Part shown: one piece after another, positions 6,189 through 13,947 of the stretch | How the letters are laid out: every line of letters begins with the position of its first letter | How positions within the stretch are numbered: position 1 is the first letter of the stretch | Origin: a virus | DNA: 39,029 nt | Strand: one strand, 5' to 3' | Virus record (IMG/VR): IMGVR_UViG_3300026116_000066 | Location: 1 to 39,029 of that record | Made by a program: the position numbers and the translations under genes | The notes under the pieces: generated by a model | Seen by the model: only the letters and a program-made list of their open reading frames with translations | The model's database searches: none | What the model was told of the DNA's origin: nothing

Positions 6189-7825
6189 TGGCCGAATACG
6201 TCGCAACAATGCCGAGCGCCGGGAAGGGCGACGATGAAGTAACCTTCCTCCGCGATTTCGTGGACGCGGTGGCACGCCGGCAGCTGTATGAGCCGACGAT
6301 GTATGACACCTACCGCTGGTTGATCCCCACCCGAGAAAACTTCTACCAGCCGACCGAAGGCCAGCGCCGCGATGAGCACCTTTTCGAGAGCGGCACCCAA
6401 GCGGCCGCCATCAATTTCGCCAACCGCATCCAATCCATCATGCTTCCGCAGTTCCGCAACTGGGCGGGGTTGAGCCCGGGCACCAAGTTCCTCTCGATGC
6501 CCTACGAGGCGCGGCTGCAGGCGCAGATCCAAACCGAAACCGTAACCCAGCTGATGTTCGCTCACCTGCACCAGAGCAACTTCGACAGCGAAGTCACCCC
6601 CAGCCTACTCGACCTGGGCGTCGGCACCGGCGCATTGCTGCTGCAGCCGGGATCTCTCGAAACCAACATCTTCCAGTTTCAATCCGTTCCCCAAGCCGAG
6701 CTCTTCCTGCAGGAGGGGCCTTATGGTTCTGTGGGCACCAAGTTCCGCCGCTACAAAATGGCCGCGCGCAACATCAAGCCGACGTGGGATGATGCCGAGC
6801 TGCCGGAAAAGCTCACCAAAATCATCGATGCGACGCCCAACCAGCAGATTGAGCTCATCGAGGGTATCCGCTACCAGCCGCACCTCGACGAAAAGCGGCC
6901 GTATTGCTACTACGTCCTCGAGCCGACCGAGAAAAAGTTTATCGTAAAGCGCCGCTACCGCACCGATCCACTCATCGTGTTCCGCTGGATGCGGATGCCC
7001 GGTGAGGTTTACGGTCGCGGCCCCTTCATGACCGCCTTGGCCGACGTGAAGGTGATGAACAAGGTGCTCGAGTATATTCTGCAGAATGCGGCGATGGCGA
7101 TTGCCGGCGTCTACATGGTGCAGAGCGGCACGGTGATGAACCCGAAGAAGCTCAAGTTCCAGCCTGGTATGATGATCCCGGTGCTCCCCACCGGCGGCAA
7201 CCACAAGCCCATCGAGCGCGTCGACAACAACGGCAACTTCGATGTCGGCCAGATGATCGTGAAGGACATGCGCGAGGCGGTGAACAACCACCTCTTCAAC
7301 AACCCTCTTGGATCCATCAACGACCCGGTGCGGAGTGCCACCGAGATTTCCTACCGCCAGCAAGAGTTTGCCGACCGCATTGGTTCCAGCTTCGGCCGCC
7401 TGCACTTCGAGCTCATCCAGCCACTCGTCGCGCGGATGCTCGACATCATGGATCAGCTGGGCGTGATCGACCTGGGCGGCCTCAAGGTGAACGGGCAGGA
7501 GCTGAAAGTCAGCGTGGAAAGCCCGATTGCCGAAGCTCAAAACATGGAAGAAGCCATGCGTATCGACCGCTTCATGAAAACCATCCTGGGCACGGCCGGC
7601 ATGCAGGGCCTCACCCTCGGCACCAAGCTCGAGGATTACCCGGAAATCATGGCCGAGCTGTTCAAGGTCACGCCGCGTCTGGTTCGCCCGAAGAGCGAGC
7701 GCGACCAGATGCAGCAGGATCTCGCTGCCGGCATGATGGCCGGTGGTGCTCCGGGGCAACCCGGGGGCGGCGGGATCGACCCGGCCGCGTTGACGAAGGT
7801 TGCAACGGCGGGCGTCGGGAGTTAA
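6188..7825 (+). CDS. Portal (head-tail connector) protein, T7 gp8-like
   Basis: The portal is the dodecameric ring through which DNA enters and leaves the capsid and to which the tail attaches. At 545 residues the protein has the length expected for T7-type head-tail connectors. Recognisable stretches include YRWLIPTRENFYQ and the Asp/Glu-rich N-terminal region, GVGTGALLL (about 147-155), VFRWMRMPGEVYGRGPFMTALADVKVMNKV (about 264-293) and VRSATEISYRQQEFADRIGSSFGRL (about 381-405), a segment typical of this family. The C-terminus is Gly/Pro-rich. It lies between the terminase and the scaffold gene, as expected. ATG overlaps the stop of the preceding small gene. Confidence 0.93.
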   Translation: MAEYVATMPSAGKGDDEVTFLRDFVDAVARRQLYEPTMYDTYRWLIPTRENFYQPTEGQRRDEHLFESGTQAAAINFANRIQSIMLPQFRNWAGLSPGTKFLSMPYEARLQAQIQTETVTQLMFAHLHQSNFDSEVTPSLLDLGVGTGALLLQPGSLETNIFQFQSVPQAELFLQEGPYGSVGTKFRRYKMAARNIKPTWDDAELPEKLTKIIDATPNQQIELIEGIRYQPHLDEKRPYCYYVLEPTEKKFIVKRRYRTDPLIVFRWMRMPGEVYGRGPFMTALADVKVMNKVLEYILQNAAMAIAGVYMVQSGTVMNPKKLKFQPGMMIPVLPTGGNHKPIERVDNNGNFDVGQMIVKDMREAVNNHLFNNPLGSINDPVRSATEISYRQQEFADRIGSSFGRLHFELIQPLVARMLDIMDQLGVIDLGGLKVNGQELKVSVESPIAEAQNMEEAMRIDRFMKTILGTAGMQGLTLGTKLEDYPEIMAELFKVTPRLVRPKSERDQMQQDLAAGMMAGGAPGQPGGGGIDPAALTKVATAGVGS

Positions 7826-7834
7826 TCTCCCGGC

Positions 7835-8248
7835 ATGACAGGACGCATGCACGAAATACCAGAAGGAGAAGGCCAGATCAGCGGGCTCCCCGACACGTCG
7901 GCGGAGCCCGCACCTGCGACCAGCTTTACCCCCGAGCTCGAAGCCGCCGGCATCCGCCCGCGTGACGAGAACGACCCCGCCGAGAAGATGGAAATGCAGC
8001 AAAAAACGCTGCGAGATCTCGCGGGGGAAACCGGCCTCTCTTTCGCCGCCCTCCGCGCCGGCAAGCGCCTACTCGCCAGCGCCGACGGCATCGCCCTCTT
8101 CGTGGCCCTGCGCCAGCTCTACGAGCAAAACCCCTTCACCGCGCCAGGCTGCGACGCCGGCTACCCGCATAAACGTGACGGGCAGGCAGACGTGGTGAGG
8201 CTGTTGCGACGCATCCGCGAAGCTGACATCATAGCAATCGAAAACTAA
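7835..8248 (+). CDS. Hypothetical protein between portal and scaffold, 137 aa
   Basis: The protein has an acidic, Pro/Ala-rich N-terminal part (to about residue 45). A helical region follows (MEMQQKTLRDLAGETGLSFAALRAGKRLLASADGIALFVALRQLYEQNPF), then a short basic C-terminus. The ATG at 7835 has no visible ribosome site, and Met5 (7847) has AGGA only 3 nt away, so the start is uncertain. It is not a recognised family. Position in the capsid cluster suggests an accessory head protein. Confidence 0.6.
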   Translation: MTGRMHEIPEGEGQISGLPDTSAEPAPATSFTPELEAAGIRPRDENDPAEKMEMQQKTLRDLAGETGLSFAALRAGKRLLASADGIALFVALRQLYEQNPFTAPGCDAGYPHKRDGQADVVRLLRRIREADIIAIEN

Positions 8249-8263
8249 TCAAGGAGTAAAATC

Positions 8264-9172
8264 ATGGCTGATACAGGATTACAGGCTGGTGCCGAGGGCA
8301 TCGATGAAGCAGCGGCGGGTGGTGCTGCTGCAGCTGCCGGGGGTGCGAGCGGAAGCGACGCTGCCGGTGGTAATGCGGGCGGAAACAAGGATGGCGCTGC
8401 AGGCGCTGGTGCTGGCGGCGATAAAGGCGCTGCAGGCGCTACCGGCTCTTTCGCCTACGACAAGCCCGGCCTCTCGAAACACTATGGCCTGCCTGAAAAG
8501 TTCGCCAACGCAGAGGATCCCGTCAAGGCCATCGTCGAAGCCTACACCTCCCTCGAGAAGGGGATGCCTAAAGCCCCGGACACCTACGAAATCAAGCTCG
8601 CGGACGACATCACGAAATCGGGCTTCAAGATTGAGGCGGACGACCCCGCGATGAAGGAAGTGCTCGAGATCGGCAAGAAGCACAAGATCTCGGGTGAGGC
8701 GATGAACGACCTGGCGAACCTGCACGCCCGCTTGATGGTGGCGATTAACCCCGATCGTGGCGCTGAAATGACCAAACTTGGTGCAAATGGAACACAGACC
8801 ATCGGCCATAACGTCGCATGGCTCAAGAAGGTTGTCGGTGACAAAACCGTGTCCGATAAACAGGGCTCCCCGAAGCTGGCCGACGTGCTCATCAACATGC
8901 CGCGCACGGCCGACGAAGTGCTCGCCATAGCAGCTCTTCGCCAGGCGGTCGGCATCGATAAGGCCATCCCCACCACACAGACGGATGGCGTAGGAAAAAC
9001 GCCTCTCGACCAGCTGAACGAGCTCAAGGCCCAGCTGCCCGAGCTCACCAGCCACTCCACCAAGGCGAACCCCGCCAAGGCCGAGCAAGTGCGGAAGGAA
9101 ATCGCGGATCTTTTGAACCGCTATCCCGACCTCAAAAAGCAGCGCGACCAGCAGTTCCAATCCGTCGCATAG
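8264..9172 (+). CDS. Capsid assembly (scaffolding) protein, T7 gp9-like
   Basis: Scaffolding protein guides polymerisation of the capsid protein and then leaves the prohead. The first about 60 residues are a Gly/Ala-rich low-complexity segment. The conserved part begins at about residue 62 with a Tyr-Gly-Leu-Pro-Glu-Lys motif (YGLPEKFANAEDPVKAIVEAY), then a Lys/Pro/Asp region (PKAPDTYEIKLAD) and a helical second half with a charged C-terminus, as in T7-type assembly proteins. GGAG precedes ATG 8264. It is followed by a terminator at 9190-9216, so the capsid gene downstream is at least partly transcribed on its own. Confidence 0.88.
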   Translation: MADTGLQAGAEGIDEAAAGGAAAAAGGASGSDAAGGNAGGNKDGAAGAGAGGDKGAAGATGSFAYDKPGLSKHYGLPEKFANAEDPVKAIVEAYTSLEKGMPKAPDTYEIKLADDITKSGFKIEADDPAMKEVLEIGKKHKISGEAMNDLANLHARLMVAINPDRGAEMTKLGANGTQTIGHNVAWLKKVVGDKTVSDKQGSPKLADVLINMPRTADEVLAIAALRQAVGIDKAIPTTQTDGVGKTPLDQLNELKAQLPELTSHSTKANPAKAEQVRKEIADLLNRYPDLKKQRDQQFQSVA

Positions 9173-9189
9173 GAGCGAAATCGTGCATG

Positions 9190-9216
9190 AGCCCCCTTGC
9201 GGGGGCTTTTGCTTTT
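9190..9216 (+). terminator. Rho-independent terminator after the scaffold gene
   Basis: AGCCCCC and GGGGGCT form a perfect 7-bp stem around TTGC, followed by TTTTGCTTTTT. It separates the scaffold gene from the capsid gene and implies a new promoter, or partial read-through, for the capsid gene. Confidence 0.85.
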
Positions 9217-9231
9217 TGCGATGTGTGATGT

Positions 9232-9371
9232 GACGGCGTGAATGGATAATCGCATCACGGCAGACCCGACGGCAACGAGCGGATAATCTAGCCAAGCGAC
9301 CCGGCACCAGCTGCCTCCCGGTAGGGGGAAGGCCCTACAAGCACCGACCCGACGGCAACGAGCGGATAATC
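9232..9371 (+). repeat. Three-copy GACGGC...GGATAATC repeat upstream of the capsid gene
   Basis: Two perfect 26-base copies lie at 9263-9288 and 9346-9371 (they begin GACCCGACGGC and end GCGGATAATC), 83 bp apart. A degenerate copy is at 9232-9251 (GACGGCGTGAATGGATAATC). Each ends with a GATAAT -10-like hexamer, but no shared -35 is seen at the usual distance. Their position, between the terminator and the capsid gene, makes tandem promoters or activator-dependent promoters likely. A hairpin (GTAGGG/CCCTAC, 9321-9338) lies between copies two and three. Confidence 0.7.
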
Positions 9372-9416
9372 GAGGCGAAGGCAAAAAAGAATTGAAACCA
9401 ACTAGGAGATACTTCG

Positions 9417-10313
9417 ATGGCCGATAACACCGTCACCGATTACCTGTCTGGTGTAGGTCGTGAGGAATACGACTCCAACGTGAAGCAGGCCTACCAGGCC
9501 GAAGGCGACATGCTGGTTCGTAGCGTGATGTTCAAGCCTTACAAGGGCAAGAAAGTCTACTTCCGCCGCACCAACAACAAAAAGCGCATGCAAGAGCGCA
9601 CCGGCTCGAGCTTCCAGCCCGTCACCAACGATGGCCTGCTGCACAGCCTGATCCCTTGCCCGATCCGCAAGTTCCACCTCACCACTTTCAGTGATGAAAT
9701 GGATCGCGAAACGGTGGATTTTGATGAAATCCCCCTGATCGGTGAAGCCCACGGTAAGGCCGCCCGCCGGATGCGTGACCAGGTTATTCTGGACGCCCTG
9801 GCCCAAGCCCTCACCGATGGCATCATCCCGGCCGCCAACATTATCAGCGTTGATTTTGGTGGCACCGGCAGCAACCTGCTCTTGGATAAGACTTCCGAGC
9901 TGCGCCGCATCATGAACAAAACGAGCATTCCGATGAATGATCGTGCGTTGGTGGTCGGTTCCAGCCAGGAGAGCTTCTACCGCGAGCAAACCAAGGTTGC
10001 GTCCGTCGACTTCAACGACCAGAAACCGCTCGCCGGCGGTGGCCTCATGATGAGCCACAACGGCTTCGGCTTCTACGTCGTGCCCGACATGGACGAAGGT
10101 GGCCTGCCGATCGACGCCAACAACGTGCGTACCTGCTACAGCTACTCTAAGGGTGCTGTTGGCTTCACGTCCGTTATGGAGCCGACCGTCAAGGCGGGTG
10201 ACAACCTGAACGTGCTGGCCTATCAATACAGCACGATCATGATGTGCTCCGCCGTGGTCATTGACCCCGCCGGTGTGTTCGTCATTTACTGCGACGAGGA
10301 CGACACGGTTTAA
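9417..10313 (+). CDS. Major capsid protein
   Basis: 298 residues forming the icosahedral shell. The start ATG 9417 follows AGGAG at about 8 nt. The sequence is that of a HK97-fold capsid protein of short-tailed phages: an N-terminal arm (residues 1-35), the FKPYKGKKVYFRRTNNKKRMQERTG loop, the DEMDRETVDFDEIPLIGEAHGKAARRMRDQVILDAL helix (spine) and the C-terminal domain ending VIDPAGVFVIYCDEDDTV. It lies directly after the scaffold. A terminator before it, repeated promoter-like elements in its leader and a strong hairpin after it set it apart as a separately regulated, highly expressed unit. Confidence 0.93.
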   Translation: MADNTVTDYLSGVGREEYDSNVKQAYQAEGDMLVRSVMFKPYKGKKVYFRRTNNKKRMQERTGSSFQPVTNDGLLHSLIPCPIRKFHLTTFSDEMDRETVDFDEIPLIGEAHGKAARRMRDQVILDALAQALTDGIIPAANIISVDFGGTGSNLLLDKTSELRRIMNKTSIPMNDRALVVGSSQESFYREQTKVASVDFNDQKPLAGGGLMMSHNGFGFYVVPDMDEGGLPIDANNVRTCYSYSKGAVGFTSVMEPTVKAGDNLNVLAYQYSTIMMCSAVVIDPAGVFVIYCDEDDTV

Positions 10314-10317
10314 GGTT

Positions 10318-10335
10318 TGGGGGCTTCGGCCCCCA
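10318..10335 (+). terminator. Strong hairpin after the capsid gene
   Basis: TGGGGGC and GCCCCCA form a 7-bp stem around a UUCG-type tetraloop just after the capsid stop codon. There is no T-run, so it may cause pausing or partial termination, or protect the 3' end of the capsid mRNA. T7 has a terminator at the equivalent position. Confidence 0.6.
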
Positions 10336-10375
10336 CCCCTAGTTCCGTGAAACTGCAACAACAGGAGATAAGAAG

Positions 10376-10681
10376 ATGGCAAACGCTTTTACCGTTGCAA
10401 CCTTCTGGCCGAAGTATCCCCGCTACGACAGCAATATGCCGATCGAGTGGGTTTACAAAACGGCCGACACCCAGGCGCAAGTCAAGGTGGATGGCTACTG
10501 GAATTACGCCACAAATCCCCGCCTGAAAGAGGTTAAAGCCCTCGACACCATTCTGGTGTATGGCGGAATTGTGAATGGCGTGGCAACCACCGTCAGCCTC
10601 CACGTCGTCTTGAGCGTCGATACCGTCAACGGAACCCTCGTGGTTTCCGACGGCACGACCATCAGCGTGGCAAACACCTAA
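10376..10681 (+). CDS. Small beta-rich virion protein, candidate head decoration protein
   Basis: 101 residues, mostly short beta-prone segments (FTVATFWPKYPRYDSNMPIEWVYKT, TILVYGGIVNGVATTVSLHVV, GTLVVSDGTTISVA), no membrane segment or signal. An AGGAG element precedes ATG 10376. It stands alone between the post-capsid hairpin and a strong terminator (10700-10737), so it is probably expressed at capsid-like levels. A decoration (cement) protein or head fibre is the likely role from position and shape. I do not recognise a specific family. Confidence 0.6.
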   Translation: MANAFTVATFWPKYPRYDSNMPIEWVYKTADTQAQVKVDGYWNYATNPRLKEVKALDTILVYGGIVNGVATTVSLHVVLSVDTVNGTLVVSDGTTISVANT

Positions 10682-10699
10682 TCGGTGTTGAAGTAACCG

Positions 10700-10737
10700 A
10701 AAAGCGGGGTGTGGCCGTAGCCTCGCCCCGCTTTTTT
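10700..10737 (+). terminator. Rho-independent terminator
   Basis: AAAAGCGGGG and CCCCGCTTTT form a perfect 10-bp stem with an inner GGC/GCC pairing and end in a T6 run. It is the strongest terminator of the structural operon and closes the capsid/decoration block before the tail genes. Confidence 0.9.
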
Positions 10738-10754
10738 CATAAAGGATTTAAGAA

Positions 10755-11339
10755 ATGGCTACCAGCAGCGTCGATATTTGCAACCAGGGCGTGATCCTCA
10801 TTGGCGACGCCGGCAGCATAACCTCCTTCGCGGAGGCTTCGCGGCCTGCCCAGGTCGCCGCCGCGCAATACCGGCGCATCAAGGAAACTCTGCTCTCGAA
10901 GCGCAACTGGAAGTTCGCCTCTTTCTGGCGGCCGCTCAACCGCCTCACCACCCCGCCTAAAGCCCGCTGGGCCTACGCCTTCGCCGTTCCCCCGGGTGCG
11001 TTCCGCGTCTACGAAGTGGATGGTGATTTTGATTATGAGATCCTCGAGGGCGGCAAGCAGCTGCATTGCGACGAGCCGGAAGTGATGGGCCTGTGTCTGA
11101 TGAATGTGGTGGAGGCTTACTTCCCCGCCTTTTTTGAAACGGTGCTGGTAGAGCGCATGGCTGGCGTGTTCGGCGTGGGGGTGCTCGGCAAGCCCGACAT
11201 CGCCCGCTACTGGAACAACGAAGCCGCCGGCCACCTTCTCGAAGCGGAGTTTCTCGACGACAGCATGGATCCGCCAGATGCCCCGCGCATGAATGAATTG
11301 ACCCGGATGCGTAGCGCCGGCGGGGGCATCCTCATTTAA
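10755..11339 (+). CDS. Tail tubular protein A, T7 gp11-like (adaptor)
   Basis: The gatekeeper/adaptor ring sits below the portal and joins the tail nozzle to it. At 194 residues the length fits. Typical features are the N-terminal DICNQGVILIGDAGSITSF (about residues 7-25), the RRIKETLLSKRNWKFASFWRPLNRL segment (about 40-64) and the central WAYAFAVPPGAFRVYEV strand pair. AAGGA precedes ATG 10755. Its stop overlaps the start of the tubular B gene (TAATG), so the two tail proteins are made in a coupled way. Confidence 0.92.
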   Translation: MATSSVDICNQGVILIGDAGSITSFAEASRPAQVAAAQYRRIKETLLSKRNWKFASFWRPLNRLTTPPKARWAYAFAVPPGAFRVYEVDGDFDYEILEGGKQLHCDEPEVMGLCLMNVVEAYFPAFFETVLVERMAGVFGVGVLGKPDIARYWNNEAAGHLLEAEFLDDSMDPPDAPRMNELTRMRSAGGGILI

Positions 11340-13315
11340 TGGCTACCGTCCGCACCCTCAAAGTTAAATATACCAGCGGCGAGCTCGACCCCCGCCTGAT
11401 TGCGCGTAACGATACCCGCCACCTCGAGGAAGGGGCGGCAAAAATGCGTGACGTGCTGCTGCTCACCCAGGGTGGCTTCGTCCGCCGGCCGGGGCTCGAG
11501 AAGCTGGTGGCCCTCGGCTTCGACGGCTACGCCCGCGTGATCCGCTTCCGCTTTAACAAGGATCAGCAATACCTCCTGTGCTTCAAGGACACCCAGCTCC
11601 GCATCTTCCGCGTCGACACCGACGACTCTCTGCTCCTGGTGGCAACCCTCAACTCCGGCGACGGTGCGGTGTGGACGGCCGACCAGGTGAAGAAGATTTG
11701 GGTGACGCAATACACCGACACCATGATCATTTTCCACAATGACGTTGAGCCGGTGAAGCTGAAACGCGGTGGATCTCACACCAGCTGGACGCTCACCGCC
11801 TGGGGCGCGGCCAACATTCCGTTCTTCCCCTTTGCCGGCACCACCGTCACCGCTCCTGCCGGCACGCTCACCCCCTCCGGCACCACCGGCACCGTCACCC
11901 TCACCGCCAGCACCGGCACCCCCTTCTCCGCCGCGACCGTCGGCCAGTATATCAACGGCAACGGTGGCCGCGCCCGGGTTGTGCAATACAATTCCGGCAC
12001 CGTCGTTCGTGGGGTTATGGACACCACATTCTACGACACCACCGCCATCGCCTCGGGCAGCTGGAACATCGAGAGCGGGTATGAAGCAAGCTGGTCGAAC
12101 ACGCGCGGCTGGCCCAGCAGCGGAGCCCTCATCCGCCAGCGCCTCTTCGTCGGTGGATCCACACAGATCCCGAACGGGGTGTGGGGGAGCCGGATCGGCA
12201 TTCCCTTCGACTTCGACATTGGCCGTGGCCTGGACAACGAAGGGATCGCCTACATCACCGACGGCGAGCCGGATCCGATTGTCGGCACCTATGCCGGCGC
12301 TCACCTGATGTTCTTTTCCCAAAGCCGCGAAATGTTCGTGCCCTATGCCAACGGCAGCACCCCGACATTCACCCCGGGCAGCTTCTCCATCATCAACGCC
12401 TCCGAGAACGGCACCCGCGCCATTAAGCCGGTTTCCGTCGAGGGGGCCATCTACTTCGTCGGGGATGGCGGTAAAACGATTTATGCGGCGGTTTATAACG
12501 ACGTGAAGCAGGCTTACGAAAGCGCCTCCGTCACCACGCTCTCCGCCCACCTCATCCGCGACCCGCAGGATATGGCCTACCTCCGGCCAAGCGACGACTC
12601 CACGGCAAACTACATTCTGGTGGTGAACGGCGACGGCACACTCGCCACCCTCAACACCCTCCGGGCAGAAGAGATCAACGGTTGGACGTTGCAAACCACC
12701 ACCGGCCGCCACCTCTCCGTCGCGGAAATGGACAACCGGGCCTACTTCACGGTGAGCCGCACCATCAACGGCGTTACCCAAACCTTCATCGAACGCTGGA
12801 ATTATGCCAACTGGCTTGATTGCAGCGTGGTAAAAAGCGGGGCATCCGCAACGGTATGGAGCGGCTTCTCCCACCTCAACGGCCAGAACAGCTCCATCCG
12901 CGCCGACGACTTCATCGTGGCCGACCAGGCCCCCGCCAGCGGAAACATCACTCTGGCTAAGGCGGCGACCTCGGTGGAAGCCGGCCTGCCCTTCCTCGCC
13001 GTCACAACCACGATGCCTTACGACGTGAAGCTCGGGCTCTACGATACCTTCGGCAAACCCCGGCAGCTGGTGCGTGTGGACATCGAAACCTTCAACACCC
13101 GCGAGTTTGTCGTGAAGTGTAAAAATGACACGGTGATTTACCGCCCCCCTCTCAAAAAGTTCGACGGGGCCTTATTCGACGCGCCAGCCGAGTCATTTTC
13201 TGGCAAAGTTCCTGTATGGCTTGGTGTGGTCGACGTGACCGCTCAGCTGACAATAACCCAAGAAAAACCGCTCCCCCTCGGCATCCTCGGGGTAGCGTTG
13301 GAGGTAAACTTCTAA
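11339..13315 (+). CDS. Tail tubular protein B, T7 gp12-like (nozzle)
   Basis: The nozzle is the main part of the short tail and binds the tubular A ring and fibres. The 658-residue sequence starts LKVKYTSGELDPRLIARNDTRHLEEGAAKMRDVLLLTQGGFVRRPG, the signature opening of gp12-type nozzle proteins, followed by alternating beta-rich repeats. A Thr/Ser/Pro/Gly-rich insertion (about residues 165-215, TVTAPAGTLTPSGTTGTVTLT) could be a surface loop or a small inserted domain. The C-terminus is beta-rich. Start and stop overlap the neighbouring genes by TAATG. Confidence 0.92.
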   Translation: MATVRTLKVKYTSGELDPRLIARNDTRHLEEGAAKMRDVLLLTQGGFVRRPGLEKLVALGFDGYARVIRFRFNKDQQYLLCFKDTQLRIFRVDTDDSLLLVATLNSGDGAVWTADQVKKIWVTQYTDTMIIFHNDVEPVKLKRGGSHTSWTLTAWGAANIPFFPFAGTTVTAPAGTLTPSGTTGTVTLTASTGTPFSAATVGQYINGNGGRARVVQYNSGTVVRGVMDTTFYDTTAIASGSWNIESGYEASWSNTRGWPSSGALIRQRLFVGGSTQIPNGVWGSRIGIPFDFDIGRGLDNEGIAYITDGEPDPIVGTYAGAHLMFFSQSREMFVPYANGSTPTFTPGSFSIINASENGTRAIKPVSVEGAIYFVGDGGKTIYAAVYNDVKQAYESASVTTLSAHLIRDPQDMAYLRPSDDSTANYILVVNGDGTLATLNTLRAEEINGWTLQTTTGRHLSVAEMDNRAYFTVSRTINGVTQTFIERWNYANWLDCSVVKSGASATVWSGFSHLNGQNSSIRADDFIVADQAPASGNITLAKAATSVEAGLPFLAVTTTMPYDVKLGLYDTFGKPRQLVRVDIETFNTREFVVKCKNDTVIYRPPLKKFDGALFDAPAESFSGKVPVWLGVVDVTAQLTITQEKPLPLGILGVALEVNF

Positions 13316-13947
13316 TGAGCGGCACCGCACGCACGATCGGACTCATGGCCCTCGCTGGGGGCATTGGCTTTGCAACTGGCGGTTTGGGCTTCGCCGCGAT
13401 GCCCGCCATCGCCGGAGCTGGCGGAGCGGCAGCTGCAGGAGGTGCCGCAGCTGCCGGCACGGCCGCCACCACCGCCGCCAGCTCTGGCTTCTTCGCAACC
13501 ATCATGGCTTCCCCCTGGACTTCGTTTGGCCTCTCCGCATTGAGCGCCGGTGGTTCCCTCTTCTCCGGCATGCAGGCTTCCAAGGCCGCGAAGATCGAGC
13601 AGCAATACAAGGATTTCGCCGTGGGCAATGAGAAGGTGAAAGCCGCTGCCATGGAAAATGAGCGCCTCGATAAACTGCTCCGCACGCAGGCCGCGCAAGA
13701 TGCCACCTTCGCCGGCCGTGGCATCCAGCTCAACAGCCCCAGCGTGCAGACGATTAACCAGGACACCATCAACCAGAGCCGCATCACCGGCGACCTGCAG
13801 AACCTGGCATCAGCTTCCACCATCAGCTCCCTCCGCGCCGACTCCGCTGCCTCCGGCTCCGAAGCCAGCAACGCCCTCATCAAGGGGGGCACCGATGCGG
13901 CGAGCGGGCTTATGACCTGGTACATGAACAGGAATAGGATCGGATAA
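13315..13947 (+). CDS. Internal virion protein, T7 gp14-like position
   Basis: 210 residues from ATG 13315, which overlaps the previous stop (TAATG). Longer readings from 13216 lie inside the nozzle gene. The N-terminal about 90 residues are Gly/Ala-rich and hydrophobic (TIGLMALAGGIGFATGG, GAGGAAAAGGAAAAG). The remainder is a helical, Gln/Asn-rich region (KAAKIEQQYKDFAVGNEKVKAAAMENERLDKLLRTQAAQDATFAGRG), as in small core proteins that are ejected into the cell wall and outer membrane. Directly followed by the two large internal proteins, as in T7. Confidence 0.8.
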   Translation: MSGTARTIGLMALAGGIGFATGGLGFAAMPAIAGAGGAAAAGGAAAAGTAATTAASSGFFATIMASPWTSFGLSALSAGGSLFSGMQASKAAKIEQQYKDFAVGNEKVKAAAMENERLDKLLRTQAAQDATFAGRGIQLNSPSVQTINQDTINQSRITGDLQNLASASTISSLRADSAASGSEASNALIKGGTDAASGLMTWYMNRNRIG

